Source of the DNA: Mucilaginibacter defluvii
Lineage (GTDB): Bacteria; Bacteroidota; Bacteroidia; Sphingobacteriales; Sphingobacteriaceae
Assembly: GCF_039543225.1 (NCBI RefSeq)
Contig: NZ_BAABJI010000001.1
Coordinates: forward strand, 89,193 to 153,192
Length of the DNA stretch: 64,000 nucleotides
Direction of reading: 5' to 3'
Shown here in pieces: positions 51,946-60,762 of this stretch (positions are counted from its first letter, which is position 1; every line of letters begins with the position of its first letter). A program made the translations under genes and the position numbers. The notes beneath the pieces were generated by a model. That model saw only the letters and a list, made by a program, of their open reading frames with translations. It did no database searches and was not told the origin of the DNA.

Positions 51946-53817
51946 ATGAAATATTCTACCCTCAAACGTTCGTTGCTTATCTCAGTGGTTGCTTTACTGA
52001 TGGCCGCAACCGCTTTTGCTCAAAACACGGCTATAAATAAAGCGCACAGCCATAATGATTATAAGCAGAATATCCCTTTTTTGCAGGCTTATTACGCGCA
52101 GTCCGGTTCTATCGAAGCCGATGTTTTTTATTTGAACAACAAATTATATGTTGCACACGAGCGTAAGGAAATTGAAGAAGGCCGCACACTTACCGAACTT
52201 TATTTAAAGCCGCTTGCCGCGCTGTTCCGCAAAAACGGCCGCCACCCTTATGCCGATTCAACCCTGCACCTGCAACTGGTGGTGGATATAAAGGAAGATA
52301 AAGCACATGTTATCCCGCAGCTTATTAAGGAGTTGGAGCCTTATAAAGATATATTTCAACCAGGCAGTAAGCATTCCGTAAAAGTGGTATTGAGTGGCGA
52401 TATGCCTGCGCCGGCCGAATTCAAGAAATATCCATCCTATATATACTTTGACGGTCGGCCAAACACTATTTATACCGATACGCAGCTAAAGCGTGTGGCC
52501 ATGATCAGCGATGACTTAGGCAAGTATACCGAATGGAACGGCAAAGGCGTACTCACCAAACCGGATTCGATTAAGCTAACCACACTAATTAATAACGCAC
52601 ACAGCAAAGGCAAACCGTTTCGCTTTTGGGCAACGCAGGATAGCCCAAACACCTGGATCCAGTTACAAAAACTTGGTGCCAACTGGATCAACACCGATCA
52701 TCCGCAGCAACTGCACGATTTTTTGGCCAATCGCCACAAAGTGGAATTTATTAACCCAAAACCTCACCCGGTTTACACACCAACCTATAAAACAGATGGC
52801 CTGAAAAAGCCCGTTAAAAACATCATCCTGCTTATTGGCGATGGCATGGGCCTTGCGCAAATTCAGGCCGGGCTAACGGCAAACCACGGGCAGTTAAACC
52901 TGCTGCAATGCCGTTATAACGGTTTCTCGCAAACCCGGGCCGCTAATTCCGACAATACCGACTCGGCAGCCGGGGCTACCGCCATGGCTACCGGCCAAAA
53001 AACCAATAACCGTTATATCAGTATCGATGTGGCAGGACGGCAATTAACCCGCATTCCGGATACTTTGGCTGCAAACAAAATAAAGAGCGGCATCATCAGC
53101 TGTGCTGATATTACCGATGCCACACCCGCCGCTTTTTACGCGCATAACAACGAGCGCAGTAACTCAACTGCCATAGCGGCCGATTTGCTGACCAGTAATG
53201 TGGATATATTGATAGGTTCAAACCAGAAAAGCTTTTTCAATAATCCGGATGCCGGGCTGATGCAGAAAATCAAAGCAAAAGGTTATACAGTCGATACTAC
53301 GCTTACGGCATTGCAGCAGCAAAAGCAAGGCAAACAACTGGTGCTGTTAAGTGACGCGGCAACCCGCCCTGTAATAAAGGGTCGCGGCGATATGCTGAGC
53401 CAATCGTTAAAAGAAACCATCCGCTTATTATCCACCAATGAAAAAGGCTTTTTTATTATGGCCGAGGGCGCGCAGATTGACCATGGCGGGCATGCCAACG
53501 ATCTGCCTTTCCTGGTTACCGAAATGCTCGACTTTGACCGTGCCGTGGGCGAGGCGCTCAGGTTTGCCGACCAGGATGGTGAAACATTAGTAATTATTAC
53601 TGCCGACCATGAAACCGGAGGCCTGAGCTTACTTGATGCTTCAACCGCCGAAGGGCGTGTACTGGGCAATTTTAGCACAAACGATCATACCAGTATTAAC
53701 GTTCCTGTTTTCGCTTACGGACCAAATGCGGGCGAATTTATCGGCACTTATCAAAATACGGAGATATTTAATAAGATAGTAAAGCTGCTTATAGGCTCAG
53801 GTAAATTAGATAATTAA
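51946..53817 (+). CDS. PLC-like phosphodiesterase / alkaline phosphatase fusion
   Basis: The 623-residue exported protein (signal about 1-25) joins two enzymes. Residues 30-265 form a PI-PLC/GDPD-superfamily domain of the AIM6-like kind: AHSHNDY with His34/His36, SIEADV with Glu57/Asp59 and LYVAHE with His71. Residues 290-623 are an alkaline phosphatase: IGDG (Asp299), nucleophile Ser340 in DSAAGATA, AEGAQIDHGGH (Glu507, Asp512, His513, His516), TADHETGG (Asp554, His555) and a late NDHTS. Both active sites look complete. The first domain could cleave a phosphodiester and the second strip the released phosphomonoester. No pho-box-like element was recognised. Confidence 0.9.
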   Translation: MKYSTLKRSLLISVVALLMAATAFAQNTAINKAHSHNDYKQNIPFLQAYYAQSGSIEADVFYLNNKLYVAHERKEIEEGRTLTELYLKPLAALFRKNGRHPYADSTLHLQLVVDIKEDKAHVIPQLIKELEPYKDIFQPGSKHSVKVVLSGDMPAPAEFKKYPSYIYFDGRPNTIYTDTQLKRVAMISDDLGKYTEWNGKGVLTKPDSIKLTTLINNAHSKGKPFRFWATQDSPNTWIQLQKLGANWINTDHPQQLHDFLANRHKVEFINPKPHPVYTPTYKTDGLKKPVKNIILLIGDGMGLAQIQAGLTANHGQLNLLQCRYNGFSQTRAANSDNTDSAAGATAMATGQKTNNRYISIDVAGRQLTRIPDTLAANKIKSGIISCADITDATPAAFYAHNNERSNSTAIAADLLTSNVDILIGSNQKSFFNNPDAGLMQKIKAKGYTVDTTLTALQQQKQGKQLVLLSDAATRPVIKGRGDMLSQSLKETIRLLSTNEKGFFIMAEGAQIDHGGHANDLPFLVTEMLDFDRAVGEALRFADQDGETLVIITADHETGGLSLLDASTAEGRVLGNFSTNDHTSINVPVFAYGPNAGEFIGTYQNTEIFNKIVKLLIGSGKLDN

Positions 53818-53820
53818 ATA

Positions 53821-53865
53821 AAACAACAAAGGGTTTATCAATTATTGATAAACCCTTTGTTGTTT
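53821..53865. terminator. Perfect bidirectional terminator
   Basis: A 22-bp inverted repeat around one central base separates the phosphatase and PKD genes. It begins three bases after the phosphatase stop, and T-runs occur on both strands. Confidence 0.8.
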
Positions 53866-53881
53866 ACTTAAGACTAGATTT

Positions 53882-54730
53882 TTAATTTATCTTAATATTA
53901 ATTGATCGTGGGGCCGATTTTAAAGAGCCTTTTTTGGCAATCAACGTAATCGTATAAACTCCCGGTGCGCCAAACTTTACTTCGGGATGTTCTGCCGTAG
54001 ATGACGCGGGTGCTCCGTTACTAAATGTCCACTCCCAGGCATCAGCGTTAGTTGATTGATTTACTAATTGTATGGGTTCATTTACAGTATATGGGTATGG
54101 ATGATAAGGCAGAGCAAAACGTGCTATTGGGTTATTGTTAGGTGCTACAGTTATAGTATCAGTGAAAGTATTTTCATCCTGTCCTTTTATAGCAGTAAGC
54201 TTTACAATATAGTCACCGGCTTGGTTAAAGGTATGCTGCAAGTCGGTTGAGTTGTAGGTATTGCCATTAATCTGCCATTTATAGAAATCAGCGTTTACTG
54301 ATTCGTTTTTAAAAAGTACAGTAGCCGGAGCATAGTTGCGTTGATCTTTAAACGTGTATGAAAAATATGCAGCTGGCATTTCGTTACCAGCAATAGCTAT
54401 AGTTTGCTGGTACACCGCTTTATTATCGCCTTTGCCAGCAACCAAAGTTATAGTATAAGCACCTGCCGCAGTAAATTTTACATCATCAGGCGTATGTTTA
54501 GCTGATGTTTGTCCGTTGCCAAAATCCCATTTATAAGTATCTGCATTTTTTGAGGCGTTGGTGAATTTAATATTGCTGTTAACACGTTGCACGCCCGACC
54601 AATTAAAATAAGCAATTATTGCACTACCATTATTGTCAGGTTGTTCATTAATTCTTTGTTTACTTTTTTTGCAAGAACTTATCAGCGTTAGCACAGCTAA
54701 AACTAAACTTAGCCTGATTAATAGTTTCAT
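53882..54730 (-). CDS. Lipoprotein with three PKD domains
   Basis: The product has 282 residues from ATG 54730, which gives the lipoprotein signal MKLLIRLSLVLAVLTLISSC (Cys20, then KKSK). Three PKD-type beta-sandwich domains follow in tandem, each with the typical pattern: NADTYKWDFGNGQTS, NADFYKWQINGNTYNS and NADAWEWTFSNGAPAS, and the ends GAYTITLVA, GDYIVKLTA and GVYTITLIA. PKD domains are extracellular spacers or binding modules. No catalytic domain is attached, so it is probably a surface adhesion or scaffold lipoprotein. It lies 66 nt downstream of the next lipoprotein gene on the same strand and may be cotranscribed with it. Confidence 0.88.
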   Translation of the reverse strand: MKLLIRLSLVLAVLTLISSCKKSKQRINEQPDNNGSAIIAYFNWSGVQRVNSNIKFTNASKNADTYKWDFGNGQTSAKHTPDDVKFTAAGAYTITLVAGKGDNKAVYQQTIAIAGNEMPAAYFSYTFKDQRNYAPATVLFKNESVNADFYKWQINGNTYNSTDLQHTFNQAGDYIVKLTAIKGQDENTFTDTITVAPNNNPIARFALPYHPYPYTVNEPIQLVNQSTNADAWEWTFSNGAPASSTAEHPEVKFGAPGVYTITLIAKKGSLKSAPRSINIKIN

Positions 54731-54796
54731 AGAATATAGGGAGAGGTAGGGTTGAGAGATGTATAAAGGGGAGATAATCACTCCCCTTATAAAAGT

Positions 54797-55462
54797 TTAT
54801 TTTATATTGTAGCTCATTAGCTCCGTTTTAGCTACTTGTTTGTTTTGTACAGTGCCATAAGTAGCGATCATGCCTACACCTTTGGCGATGTAAAAATCCA
54901 TTTGCGATACTGTTACCCAGTTATTGTTAACCTTAAAGCCGGTTTCAACCACGGTATGTATTACGTTGCTATAACTTTTACCAAGGATAGTTTTTGAAAT
55001 GCCTTTTTCCTTGATAGTGGTTTTCAGGCGTGCCTGTATGTCACCGTCTTCATCTTCAATAGTAAACAGGGTTTCCCAGCTATCGTTAACCGCCTTTGAA
55101 GCATTTAGGTATGCAAACTCAAGGTCCTCGTCGGCAACTTCATCATGAATAATAGTGCTGTAAATGTTATTGTTTAAGCCCAGATAAGTTTCCTCGTTTT
55201 CTTCGCCCCCTACTGTTTTGGCCACGTAAAACTTTTTGTTGTTGATGGTTTTGGTTTGTGTAGTCATGGTATTAACGCTGGTATCAACCAACGGGCCTCC
55301 TTCGCCCAGGTCAATTTCGGTGCGGTATTTCCACTCTGACCCGGCGGTAAATGGCTGGTAGGTGTTTGAGCCGCCACCCGGATTGTTGTCGTTATCGTCT
55401 TTTTTGCATGATGCTAAAAATAAAGCGCTTATTGCTAAAAGGGTATAGATTGTTTTTTTCAT
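54797..55462 (-). CDS. Lipoprotein, second of three related copies
   Basis: The product has 221 residues from ATG 55462 (signal MKKTIYTLLAISALFLASC, Cys19, then KKDDNDNN). The frame is open 38 codons further up, but that part has no signal features. The mature region shows the landmarks of the group: YQPFTAGSEWKY, KTILGKSYSNVIHTVV and YIAKGVGMIATYG. It is closest to the copy at 55812 (both have KGISKT before the Gly-Lys-x-Tyr box and FKVNNNWVT/VGFDNNWVS). The PKD lipoprotein gene follows. Confidence 0.75.
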   Translation of the reverse strand: MKKTIYTLLAISALFLASCKKDDNDNNPGGGSNTYQPFTAGSEWKYRTEIDLGEGGPLVDTSVNTMTTQTKTINNKKFYVAKTVGGEENEETYLGLNNNIYSTIIHDEVADEDLEFAYLNASKAVNDSWETLFTIEDEDGDIQARLKTTIKEKGISKTILGKSYSNVIHTVVETGFKVNNNWVTVSQMDFYIAKGVGMIATYGTVQNKQVAKTELMSYNIK

Positions 55463-55811
55463 TGTGATTGAATTTAAATTGTGCCCGTATAGAGCCGTTC
55501 TTATTTTGATAAATGTTTGGTTTGCCACACTCGCTACAGGGTACCGCTGTTGCATTGTGGCCGTTTTGAAAGACATTGACGGACATTTATTTCGGAACGT
55601 TACAGCTGTGTAACAAAAAAATTATACAATAATTTGCTTAGTGTAAAGTGTTACGCCAACGTGTGTTATGCGTACGGTACATTAATGTGATATGTAAAAT
55701 CACCGCAAAAAACTGCAGACTTAGTGTGTTGACTTTCGTTTAAAAAAAAAATCCCAAAAAAAAGCGGAACGATGTGGGTGTCGTTCCGCTTTTTTAATGG
55801 GGCGTTTTAAA
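55463..55811. other. Spacer between two related lipoprotein genes
   Basis: It holds the terminator of the 55812 gene (55758-55795) and must hold the promoter of the 54797 gene. The rest is AT-rich. One segment at 55649 weakly resembles the efflux-locus repeat, but lacks the partner and the downstream boxes. No gene is seen. Confidence 0.5.
55758..55795 (-). terminator. Terminator of the third lipoprotein gene
   Basis: A perfect 15-bp stem (AAAAAAGCGGAACGA / TCGTTCCGCTTTTTT) with an eight-base loop and A/T tails on both sides. Confidence 0.8.
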
Positions 55812-56501
55812 TTACTTGCCCGGCGTATAGCTTACCAGTTCCATTTTATCAATTTCCATATCAAAGGCAGATGTTGTGGTGTAAATAATGCCTATGCCTT
55901 TGGCGAGGTAAACATCGTTTGCACTGTATGATACCCAATTATTATCAAACCCTACTTCAGTCTTTATGCGGGTATGCACAACATCGTTATAAACTTTGCC
56001 ACGCACGGTTTTACTGATGCCTTTTTCGAGTAACTCAACATTAAAGCGCGCGTTAACGGTTTGGCCTTCGCTTACATAGCTGAATGTTTGCAGATAGCTT
56101 TCACCAATGTTTTTACTATCGTTATAAAGAGGTTGTAATGTGTTCAGCCCCATTTCAGCATTGTCAATCGTGCGGGTGTAAATACCGTTGTTGTAGCCTA
56201 CATACCCGCTAACAATGCCGGCGGCACTGGTGGTTGTACCCTCGTAAAAAACCTGTCCGTCTATTTTCTTTGATTTGCCGTTTAATACGGTGGTACGGGT
56301 ATCTTCCGTAACAAAATCGCCAACGCCGGCGGTAGCGTGATACACCCATTTGGCGCCTGCACTAAAAGGCTGATACGGCGCGTTTGCAGTTCCGCCGGGT
56401 ATGATTCCGGTATTTGGCGTATCCGGAAAATCATCAACGCCCTTTTTACAGGCAGTAAAGGTTATTGCTAAAGCGATAAGGCACAGGTAAGCTTTTTTCA
56501 T
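55812..56501 (-). CDS. Lipoprotein, third of three related copies
   Basis: The 229-residue lipoprotein has signal MKKAYLCLIALAITFTAC (Cys18, then KKGVDD). It shares PYQPFSAGAKWVY, KTVRGKVYNDVVHTRI and YLAKGIGIIYTTT with the other two copies. It has its own terminator. The role is unknown. As a guess, the conserved Tyr/Trp-rich N-terminal box could pack a small beta-barrel. Confidence 0.75.
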   Translation of the reverse strand: MKKAYLCLIALAITFTACKKGVDDFPDTPNTGIIPGGTANAPYQPFSAGAKWVYHATAGVGDFVTEDTRTTVLNGKSKKIDGQVFYEGTTTSAAGIVSGYVGYNNGIYTRTIDNAEMGLNTLQPLYNDSKNIGESYLQTFSYVSEGQTVNARFNVELLEKGISKTVRGKVYNDVVHTRIKTEVGFDNNWVSYSANDVYLAKGIGIIYTTTSAFDMEIDKMELVSYTPGK

Positions 56502-56838
56502 CTTTTTTGAAAGTTTGCGCTAACTTACAAAAAACAACGCGAAGTGCCCGCCGCTGTAGTTTCATCTTTGGTGTTACACGATAATCGCTTCTTATTCATA
56601 GGACCTTTTTTCTCCCCAAAAAAAAAAGACATGCGTTTGCAAATGATGCCGGTACAAACAATAATATAATCTATTAGCTATATTGATTTTACGGCCGGCA
56701 AAGGCAGGCCGCCAATGTATGCTAACAGCCTGAAACAAAATAGTTAAAAAGCATTTGACAGAGTTCAAATAAAACGTATCTTTGCAGTCCCGAATTTTAC
56801 GGGTAGAATAAACGTTTAATTAATTTAATTTTAAGCAA
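56502..56838. other. Spacer holding the ribosomal-operon promoter
   Basis: The left 250 bases show no gene. The right end carries the rplM promoter (56754-56784) and an AT-rich leader of about 50 bases. No riboswitch or L13-binding structure was recognised. Confidence 0.6.
56754..56784 (+). promoter_or_regulatory. Bacteroidota-type promoter of rplM-rpsI-rpsB-tsf
   Basis: TTTG (56754-56757), exactly 19 bases, then TATCTTTG (56777-56784), a full match to the primary sigma consensus TTTG-N19-TAnnTTTG. This supports the phylum assignment. Confidence 0.8.
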
Positions 56839-57276
56839 GTGAATACGTTAAGTTACAAAACTGTCTCAGCCAACAAAAAAACCGTTAACAAGGAGTGGGT
56901 TGTTGTTGACGCGGAAGGCGAGATTTTGGGGCGCTTGTCTTCTAAGATCGCCATGATCATCAGAGGAAAAAACAAGCCAAGCTTTACCCCAAACGTAGAC
57001 TGCGGTGATAACGTTATTGTTATTAATGCAGACAAGGTAAAACTGACCGGAAACAAGTTTGCCGATAAGCAATATGTTTCTTACACTGGTTACCCAGGTG
57101 GTCAGCGTTTCATTTCTCCTAAGGAGTTAATGGCAAAGCATCCTGAACGCGTAATTGAAAAAGCCGTTCGTGGTATGTTACCTAAGAATCGTTTGGGCAA
57201 GGCCTTATTTGGTAACCTGCATGTTTATGCTGGTGCCGAACATCCGCACGCCGCTCAAAACCCTAAAACCATTTAA
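56839..57276 (+). CDS. rplM: 50S ribosomal protein L13
   Basis: The 145-residue large-subunit protein has the conserved WVVVDAEGEILGRLSSKIA near the start, then CGDNVIVINADKV, YTGYPGG and VRGMLPKNRLGKALFGNLHVYAG near the end. The start is a GTG at 56839; no ATG precedes the conserved region. It heads the rplM-rpsI-rpsB-tsf cluster, with rpsI 27 nt downstream. Confidence 0.97.
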   Translation: MNTLSYKTVSANKKTVNKEWVVVDAEGEILGRLSSKIAMIIRGKNKPSFTPNVDCGDNVIVINADKVKLTGNKFADKQYVSYTGYPGGQRFISPKELMAKHPERVIEKAVRGMLPKNRLGKALFGNLHVYAGAEHPHAAQNPKTI

Positions 57277-57303
57277 CTTTTTAATTTCTAAAGGAGAAAA
57301 GAA

Positions 57304-57690
57304 ATGCCAACAACTAACACTTCAGGCAGAAGAAAAACCGCCGTTGCCCGCATTTATTTAAGCGAAGGTAGTGGCAACATTACCGTTAACGGTAAAGATT
57401 ACAAAGAGTACTTCCCAACATTGCCGCTACAATACATCGTTAACCAATCAGCAGAGGTTGCGGGTGTAGCTGGCCAGTACGATGTTAAGGTAAACGTAGC
57501 AGGTGGTGGTGTTAAAGGACAGGCCGAGGCCGTTCGTTTAGCTATCGCTAAAGCTATTGTTGAGCTTGACGCTGAAAAGAAACCAGCATTACGCGCTAAA
57601 GGTTTAATGACACGTGATGACCGTATGGTTGAGCGTAAAAAACCAGGACGCCGTAAAGCGAGAAGAAGATTTCAATTCAGTAAACGTTAA
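57304..57690 (+). CDS. rpsI: 30S ribosomal protein S9
   Basis: The 128-residue small-subunit protein starts TSGRRKTAVARIYLSEGSGN and ends KKPGRRKARRRFQFSKR, the basic SKR tail that contacts P-site tRNA. AAAGGAG lies seven bases before the ATG. The next gene is 21 nt away. Confidence 0.97.
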   Translation: MPTTNTSGRRKTAVARIYLSEGSGNITVNGKDYKEYFPTLPLQYIVNQSAEVAGVAGQYDVKVNVAGGGVKGQAEAVRLAIAKAIVELDAEKKPALRAKGLMTRDDRMVERKKPGRRKARRRFQFSKR

Positions 57691-57696
57691 TATTTT

Positions 57697-57703
57697 AAGG
57701 AGG
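57697..57703 (+). promoter_or_regulatory. Strong Shine-Dalgarno of rpsB
   Basis: AAGGAGG eight bases before ATG 57712, one of the few full matches in the window. Confidence 0.6.
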
Positions 57704-57711
57704 ACTCAACA

Positions 57712-58563
57712 ATGGCAAGAACAACATATCAGGATTTACTGGATGCAGGTGTACACTTTGGTCACCTTACCCGTAAATGGGATCCGAAAATGGCTCAGTA
57801 CATTTTCATGGAGCGCAACGGTATCCACATTATCGATTTAAATAAAACTTTGGCAAAAGTTGAAGAAGCAGCTTCAGCCATCAAACAAATAGTAAAATCA
57901 GGACGTAAAGTTTTATTTGTTGCTACCAAGAAACAAGCTAAAGACATCGTTGCTGAACAAGCTAAAACTGTAAACATGCCTTACGTAACCGAGCGTTGGT
58001 TAGGTGGTATGTTAACTAACTTCGCTACCGTACGCAAGTCAATCAAAAAAATGTCGAACATCGACAAACTGACTAAAGATGGTACTTACAGCATCCTTTC
58101 TAAAAAAGAGCGTTTGATGATTCAGCGTGAGCGTATCAAACTTGAAACTTTATTAGGTGGTATTGCTGACCTTAACCGCTTACCGGCTGCGTTGTTCCTG
58201 ATCGACGTTAAGAAAGAGCACATCGCTGTTTCTGAAGCGTTGAAACTGAACATCCCAACCTTCGCGATGGTTGATACTAACTCTGATCCTTCAAACATCG
58301 ATTTCCCGATCCCGGCGAATGATGATGCTACAAAATCAATCTCTTTGATCACTTCAATCATCATCAAAGCTATTGAAGAAGGTTTAGACGAGCGCAAACG
58401 CGAGAAAGAAGACGAAGCTGAAAAAGAAGCAGCTGCTGCTAAAGCAAAAGCTGATAGCCCTGAGGCTGCTGCCGAAGGTGGCAAAAGAGCACGTAAAGTA
58501 ACAGCTGAGGCTGAAACTGAAACCGAAGCTCCATCTGCCGAAGCTTCTTCAACTGAAGAATAA
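57712..58563 (+). CDS. rpsB: 30S ribosomal protein S2
   Basis: The 283-residue protein has the conserved start YQDLLDAGVHFGHLTRKWDPKM, RWLGGMLTNFATVRKSIKK and IPTFAMVDTNSDPSNIDFPIPAND. From about residue 228 it carries a low-complexity tail rich in Ala, Glu and Lys that ends EASSTEE, making it longer than the roughly 240-residue E. coli protein. It is cotranscribed with rpsI; tsf follows after 91 nt. Confidence 0.96.
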   Translation: MARTTYQDLLDAGVHFGHLTRKWDPKMAQYIFMERNGIHIIDLNKTLAKVEEAASAIKQIVKSGRKVLFVATKKQAKDIVAEQAKTVNMPYVTERWLGGMLTNFATVRKSIKKMSNIDKLTKDGTYSILSKKERLMIQRERIKLETLLGGIADLNRLPAALFLIDVKKEHIAVSEALKLNIPTFAMVDTNSDPSNIDFPIPANDDATKSISLITSIIIKAIEEGLDERKREKEDEAEKEAAAAKAKADSPEAAAEGGKRARKVTAEAETETEAPSAEASSTEE

Positions 58564-58654
58564 TATTGAGTAAACAAAATGGTAATGAACAACAGGCATA
58601 GTCCCGTTGTTCATTATTCGTTACTCACCAAGCAAACAAAAAACTTAAAAAAAT

Positions 58655-59506
58655 ATGTCTACAGTACAAATATCTGCCGCCGACGTAAACAGACTGCGCC
58701 AGCAAACCGGTGCCGGTATGATGGATTGCAAAAAAGCTTTAACTGAAACCAATGGTGACTTTGAAGCAGCAATTGACTATTTAAGAAAAAAAGGTGCTAA
58801 AGTAGCAGCAAGCCGTCAGGACCGCGAGTCAAACGAAGGTGTTGTTATTGCACGTGCCTCTGCCGATGGCAAAAAAGGTGTTGTAATTGAGCTTAACTGC
58901 GAAACTGATTTCGTAGCTAAAAACGCTGAGTTCATCGCTTTTGCTAACGCTATCGCTAACGCCGCTGTTGAAAAAACTCCGGCTTCAATTGATGAGTTGT
59001 ACAAACTTGAAATTGATACCGAAACTTCACGTATCTCTATCGGCGAAGCCATTACCGACAAAACCGGTAAAATTGGCGAGAAGATAGGTGTATCAAAATA
59101 CGAGATTGTTGAAGGTGAGAAAGTAATTGGTTACATCCACGGTAACTTCCGTTTAGGTGTATTGGTTGCTTTAAGCGCTAACGCCGAAGGTGCTGAAGAA
59201 GCAGGTAAAGACGTAGCGATGCAAATTGCTGCCATGAACCCGGTTGCTATTGATAAAGATGGTGTTGACGCTACAACTATTGAGCGTGAACTGGCTATCG
59301 CTAAAGAGCAAATTCGTGCCGAAGGTAAACCGGAAGAAATGGTTGAAAAAATTGCAGCCGGTAAACTTAACAAGTTTTATAAGGACTCAACCCTGTTAAA
59401 CCAGGAGTTTGTTAAGGACCCATCAAAAAATATTTCACAGTTCCTGGCAACTGTTGAAAAAGGCCTTACCGTAACCGCCTTTAAGCGAGTTGCTTTAGGA
59501 GCTTAA
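58655..59506 (+). CDS. tsf: Elongation factor Ts
   Basis: This is the nucleotide-exchange factor for EF-Tu. The 283-residue protein starts with the UBA-like domain containing LRQQTGAGMMDCKKAL. It then has GVVIELNCETDFVAKNAEF, the dimerisation/core region and a C-terminal ISQFLATVEKGLTVTAFKRV. The rpsB-tsf pairing is conserved across bacteria. A strong terminator follows. Confidence 0.97.
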   Translation: MSTVQISAADVNRLRQQTGAGMMDCKKALTETNGDFEAAIDYLRKKGAKVAASRQDRESNEGVVIARASADGKKGVVIELNCETDFVAKNAEFIAFANAIANAAVEKTPASIDELYKLEIDTETSRISIGEAITDKTGKIGEKIGVSKYEIVEGEKVIGYIHGNFRLGVLVALSANAEGAEEAGKDVAMQIAAMNPVAIDKDGVDATTIERELAIAKEQIRAEGKPEEMVEKIAAGKLNKFYKDSTLLNQEFVKDPSKNISQFLATVEKGLTVTAFKRVALGA

Positions 59507-59513
59507 TTTTATT

Positions 59514-59548
59514 ATCCCCCTCGTTTTAACGAGGGGGATTTTTTTTGC
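59514..59548 (+). terminator. Terminator after tsf
   Basis: ATCCCCCTCG pairs with CGAGGGGGAT across a six-base loop, followed by a run of eight T. Confidence 0.85.
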
Positions 59549-59571
59549 TTTTACTTTTTTAACTACCTTGT

Positions 59572-59588
59572 GCCGAACGCGTTTCGGC
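59572..59588. promoter_or_regulatory. Short palindrome before nagA
   Basis: GCCGAA and TTCGGC flank CGCGT, 12 bases before the nagA ATG and just after a TACCTTGT box (59564-59571) that could be a -7 element. It could be an operator or a leader hairpin. Confidence 0.35.
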
Positions 59589-59600
59589 AATTAATGTTTA

Positions 59601-60725
59601 ATGATTACTGCCTTACATAACACGCACTTAATAACCGGCGGAACTATTGTTTCCGGCAAGGCTATTTTAATTGAGGGTAAGTACATCAAAGCGATTATCG
59701 ATGCCGGGCAAATTCCGGATGATGTAAATCGCATCGACCTGAACGGCGCTTATACGGCGCCCGGCCTTATCGACCTGCAAATCTACGGTGCCGGTACCAA
59801 GCTGTTCGGCGGACTGCCATCCGTTGAGGCCCTCGCCGAAATGGAAGCGGTTTTGCTCAAACAAGGTACAACTGGCTTTTTCGCTACCATTGCTACTAAT
59901 AGCGATGAGGTGGTATTGCAGGGCATTGATGCCGCAAAACAATATTTACCACAAGCTAAAGGCAATTTTTTAGGCCTGCATCTGGAAGGGCCGTATCTTA
60001 ATCCCAAACGCAAAGGAGCCCACCCCGAAAACTTTATAAAAAAAGCTGTACTAAGCGAACTTAAAAGTTGGGTGGAAAGGGGTGAAGGCGTAATCAAGAT
60101 GATGACCATAGCGCCTGAATTGCAGGATGATGCGGTTATGGATTATCTTTCATCGCAAAATATAATCATTTCTGCAGGACATACGGATGCTACTTACGAG
60201 CAGGCCTCGAAATTTTTTAACGACTCTGTTGCAGCGGCAACGCACTTATTCAACGCCATGCCGCAAATGCACCATCGCGAACCGGGCATTATTCCTGCTA
60301 TTTTTGAGAAAAAGCCATTTACCAGCATTGTAGCTGATGGTATTCATGTGAGTTTTCCGATGATCGCTTTAGCTAAACGTGAACTGGGTGATAAACTGTT
60401 TTTTATTACGGATGCAGTTACGGTAGCCACCGAGGGCGCTTATCAGCATCAGCTAAAAGGCGACCGTTATGTAATGCCTGATGGTACACTTTCGGGCTCG
60501 GCATTAACCATGCTTAAAGCAGTCGAAAATGGAGTAACCAAAGCCGGTATTGGTCTTGCTGAAGCTATAAATATGGCATCGCTTTACCCGGCGCAATTGG
60601 CATCGCTCACAAAAAAAGGTAAAATTGAAGCGGGCTGTTTTGCCGATTTGCTAATTTTTAATGATAGTTTTACCGTTGCAACTACCGTATTGCAGGGCGA
60701 GATCGTGTACAACACAAACCAATAA
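59601..60725 (+). CDS. nagA: N-acetylglucosamine-6-phosphate deacetylase
   Basis: The enzyme removes acetate from GlcNAc-6-phosphate in amino-sugar and cell-wall recycling. The 374-residue amidohydrolase shows metal and substrate motifs in order: APGLIDLQ (near 54), HLEGPYLNPKRKGAHP (near 123), SAGHTDATYEQ (near 192), ATHLFNAMPQMHHREPG (near 213), VADGIHVSF and the catalytic Asp in FFITDAV (near 270). A C-terminal GCFADLLIF closes the beta-sandwich. No nagB gene is adjacent. pyrH follows after 37 nt. Confidence 0.95.
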   Translation: MITALHNTHLITGGTIVSGKAILIEGKYIKAIIDAGQIPDDVNRIDLNGAYTAPGLIDLQIYGAGTKLFGGLPSVEALAEMEAVLLKQGTTGFFATIATNSDEVVLQGIDAAKQYLPQAKGNFLGLHLEGPYLNPKRKGAHPENFIKKAVLSELKSWVERGEGVIKMMTIAPELQDDAVMDYLSSQNIIISAGHTDATYEQASKFFNDSVAAATHLFNAMPQMHHREPGIIPAIFEKKPFTSIVADGIHVSFPMIALAKRELGDKLFFITDAVTVATEGAYQHQLKGDRYVMPDGTLSGSALTMLKAVENGVTKAGIGLAEAINMASLYPAQLASLTKKGKIEAGCFADLLIFNDSFTVATTVLQGEIVYNTNQ

Positions 60726-60762
60726 TATTGAAACTAACTGACAACACTATAACACATATCTG

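Noticed and set aside
55649..55680. TGTTACGCCAACGTGT, similar to a module B repeat
   Set aside because: No partner repeat at 22 bp, no TTAAGT box at the right distance and no TGGYAYR box; the flanking gene reads the other way.
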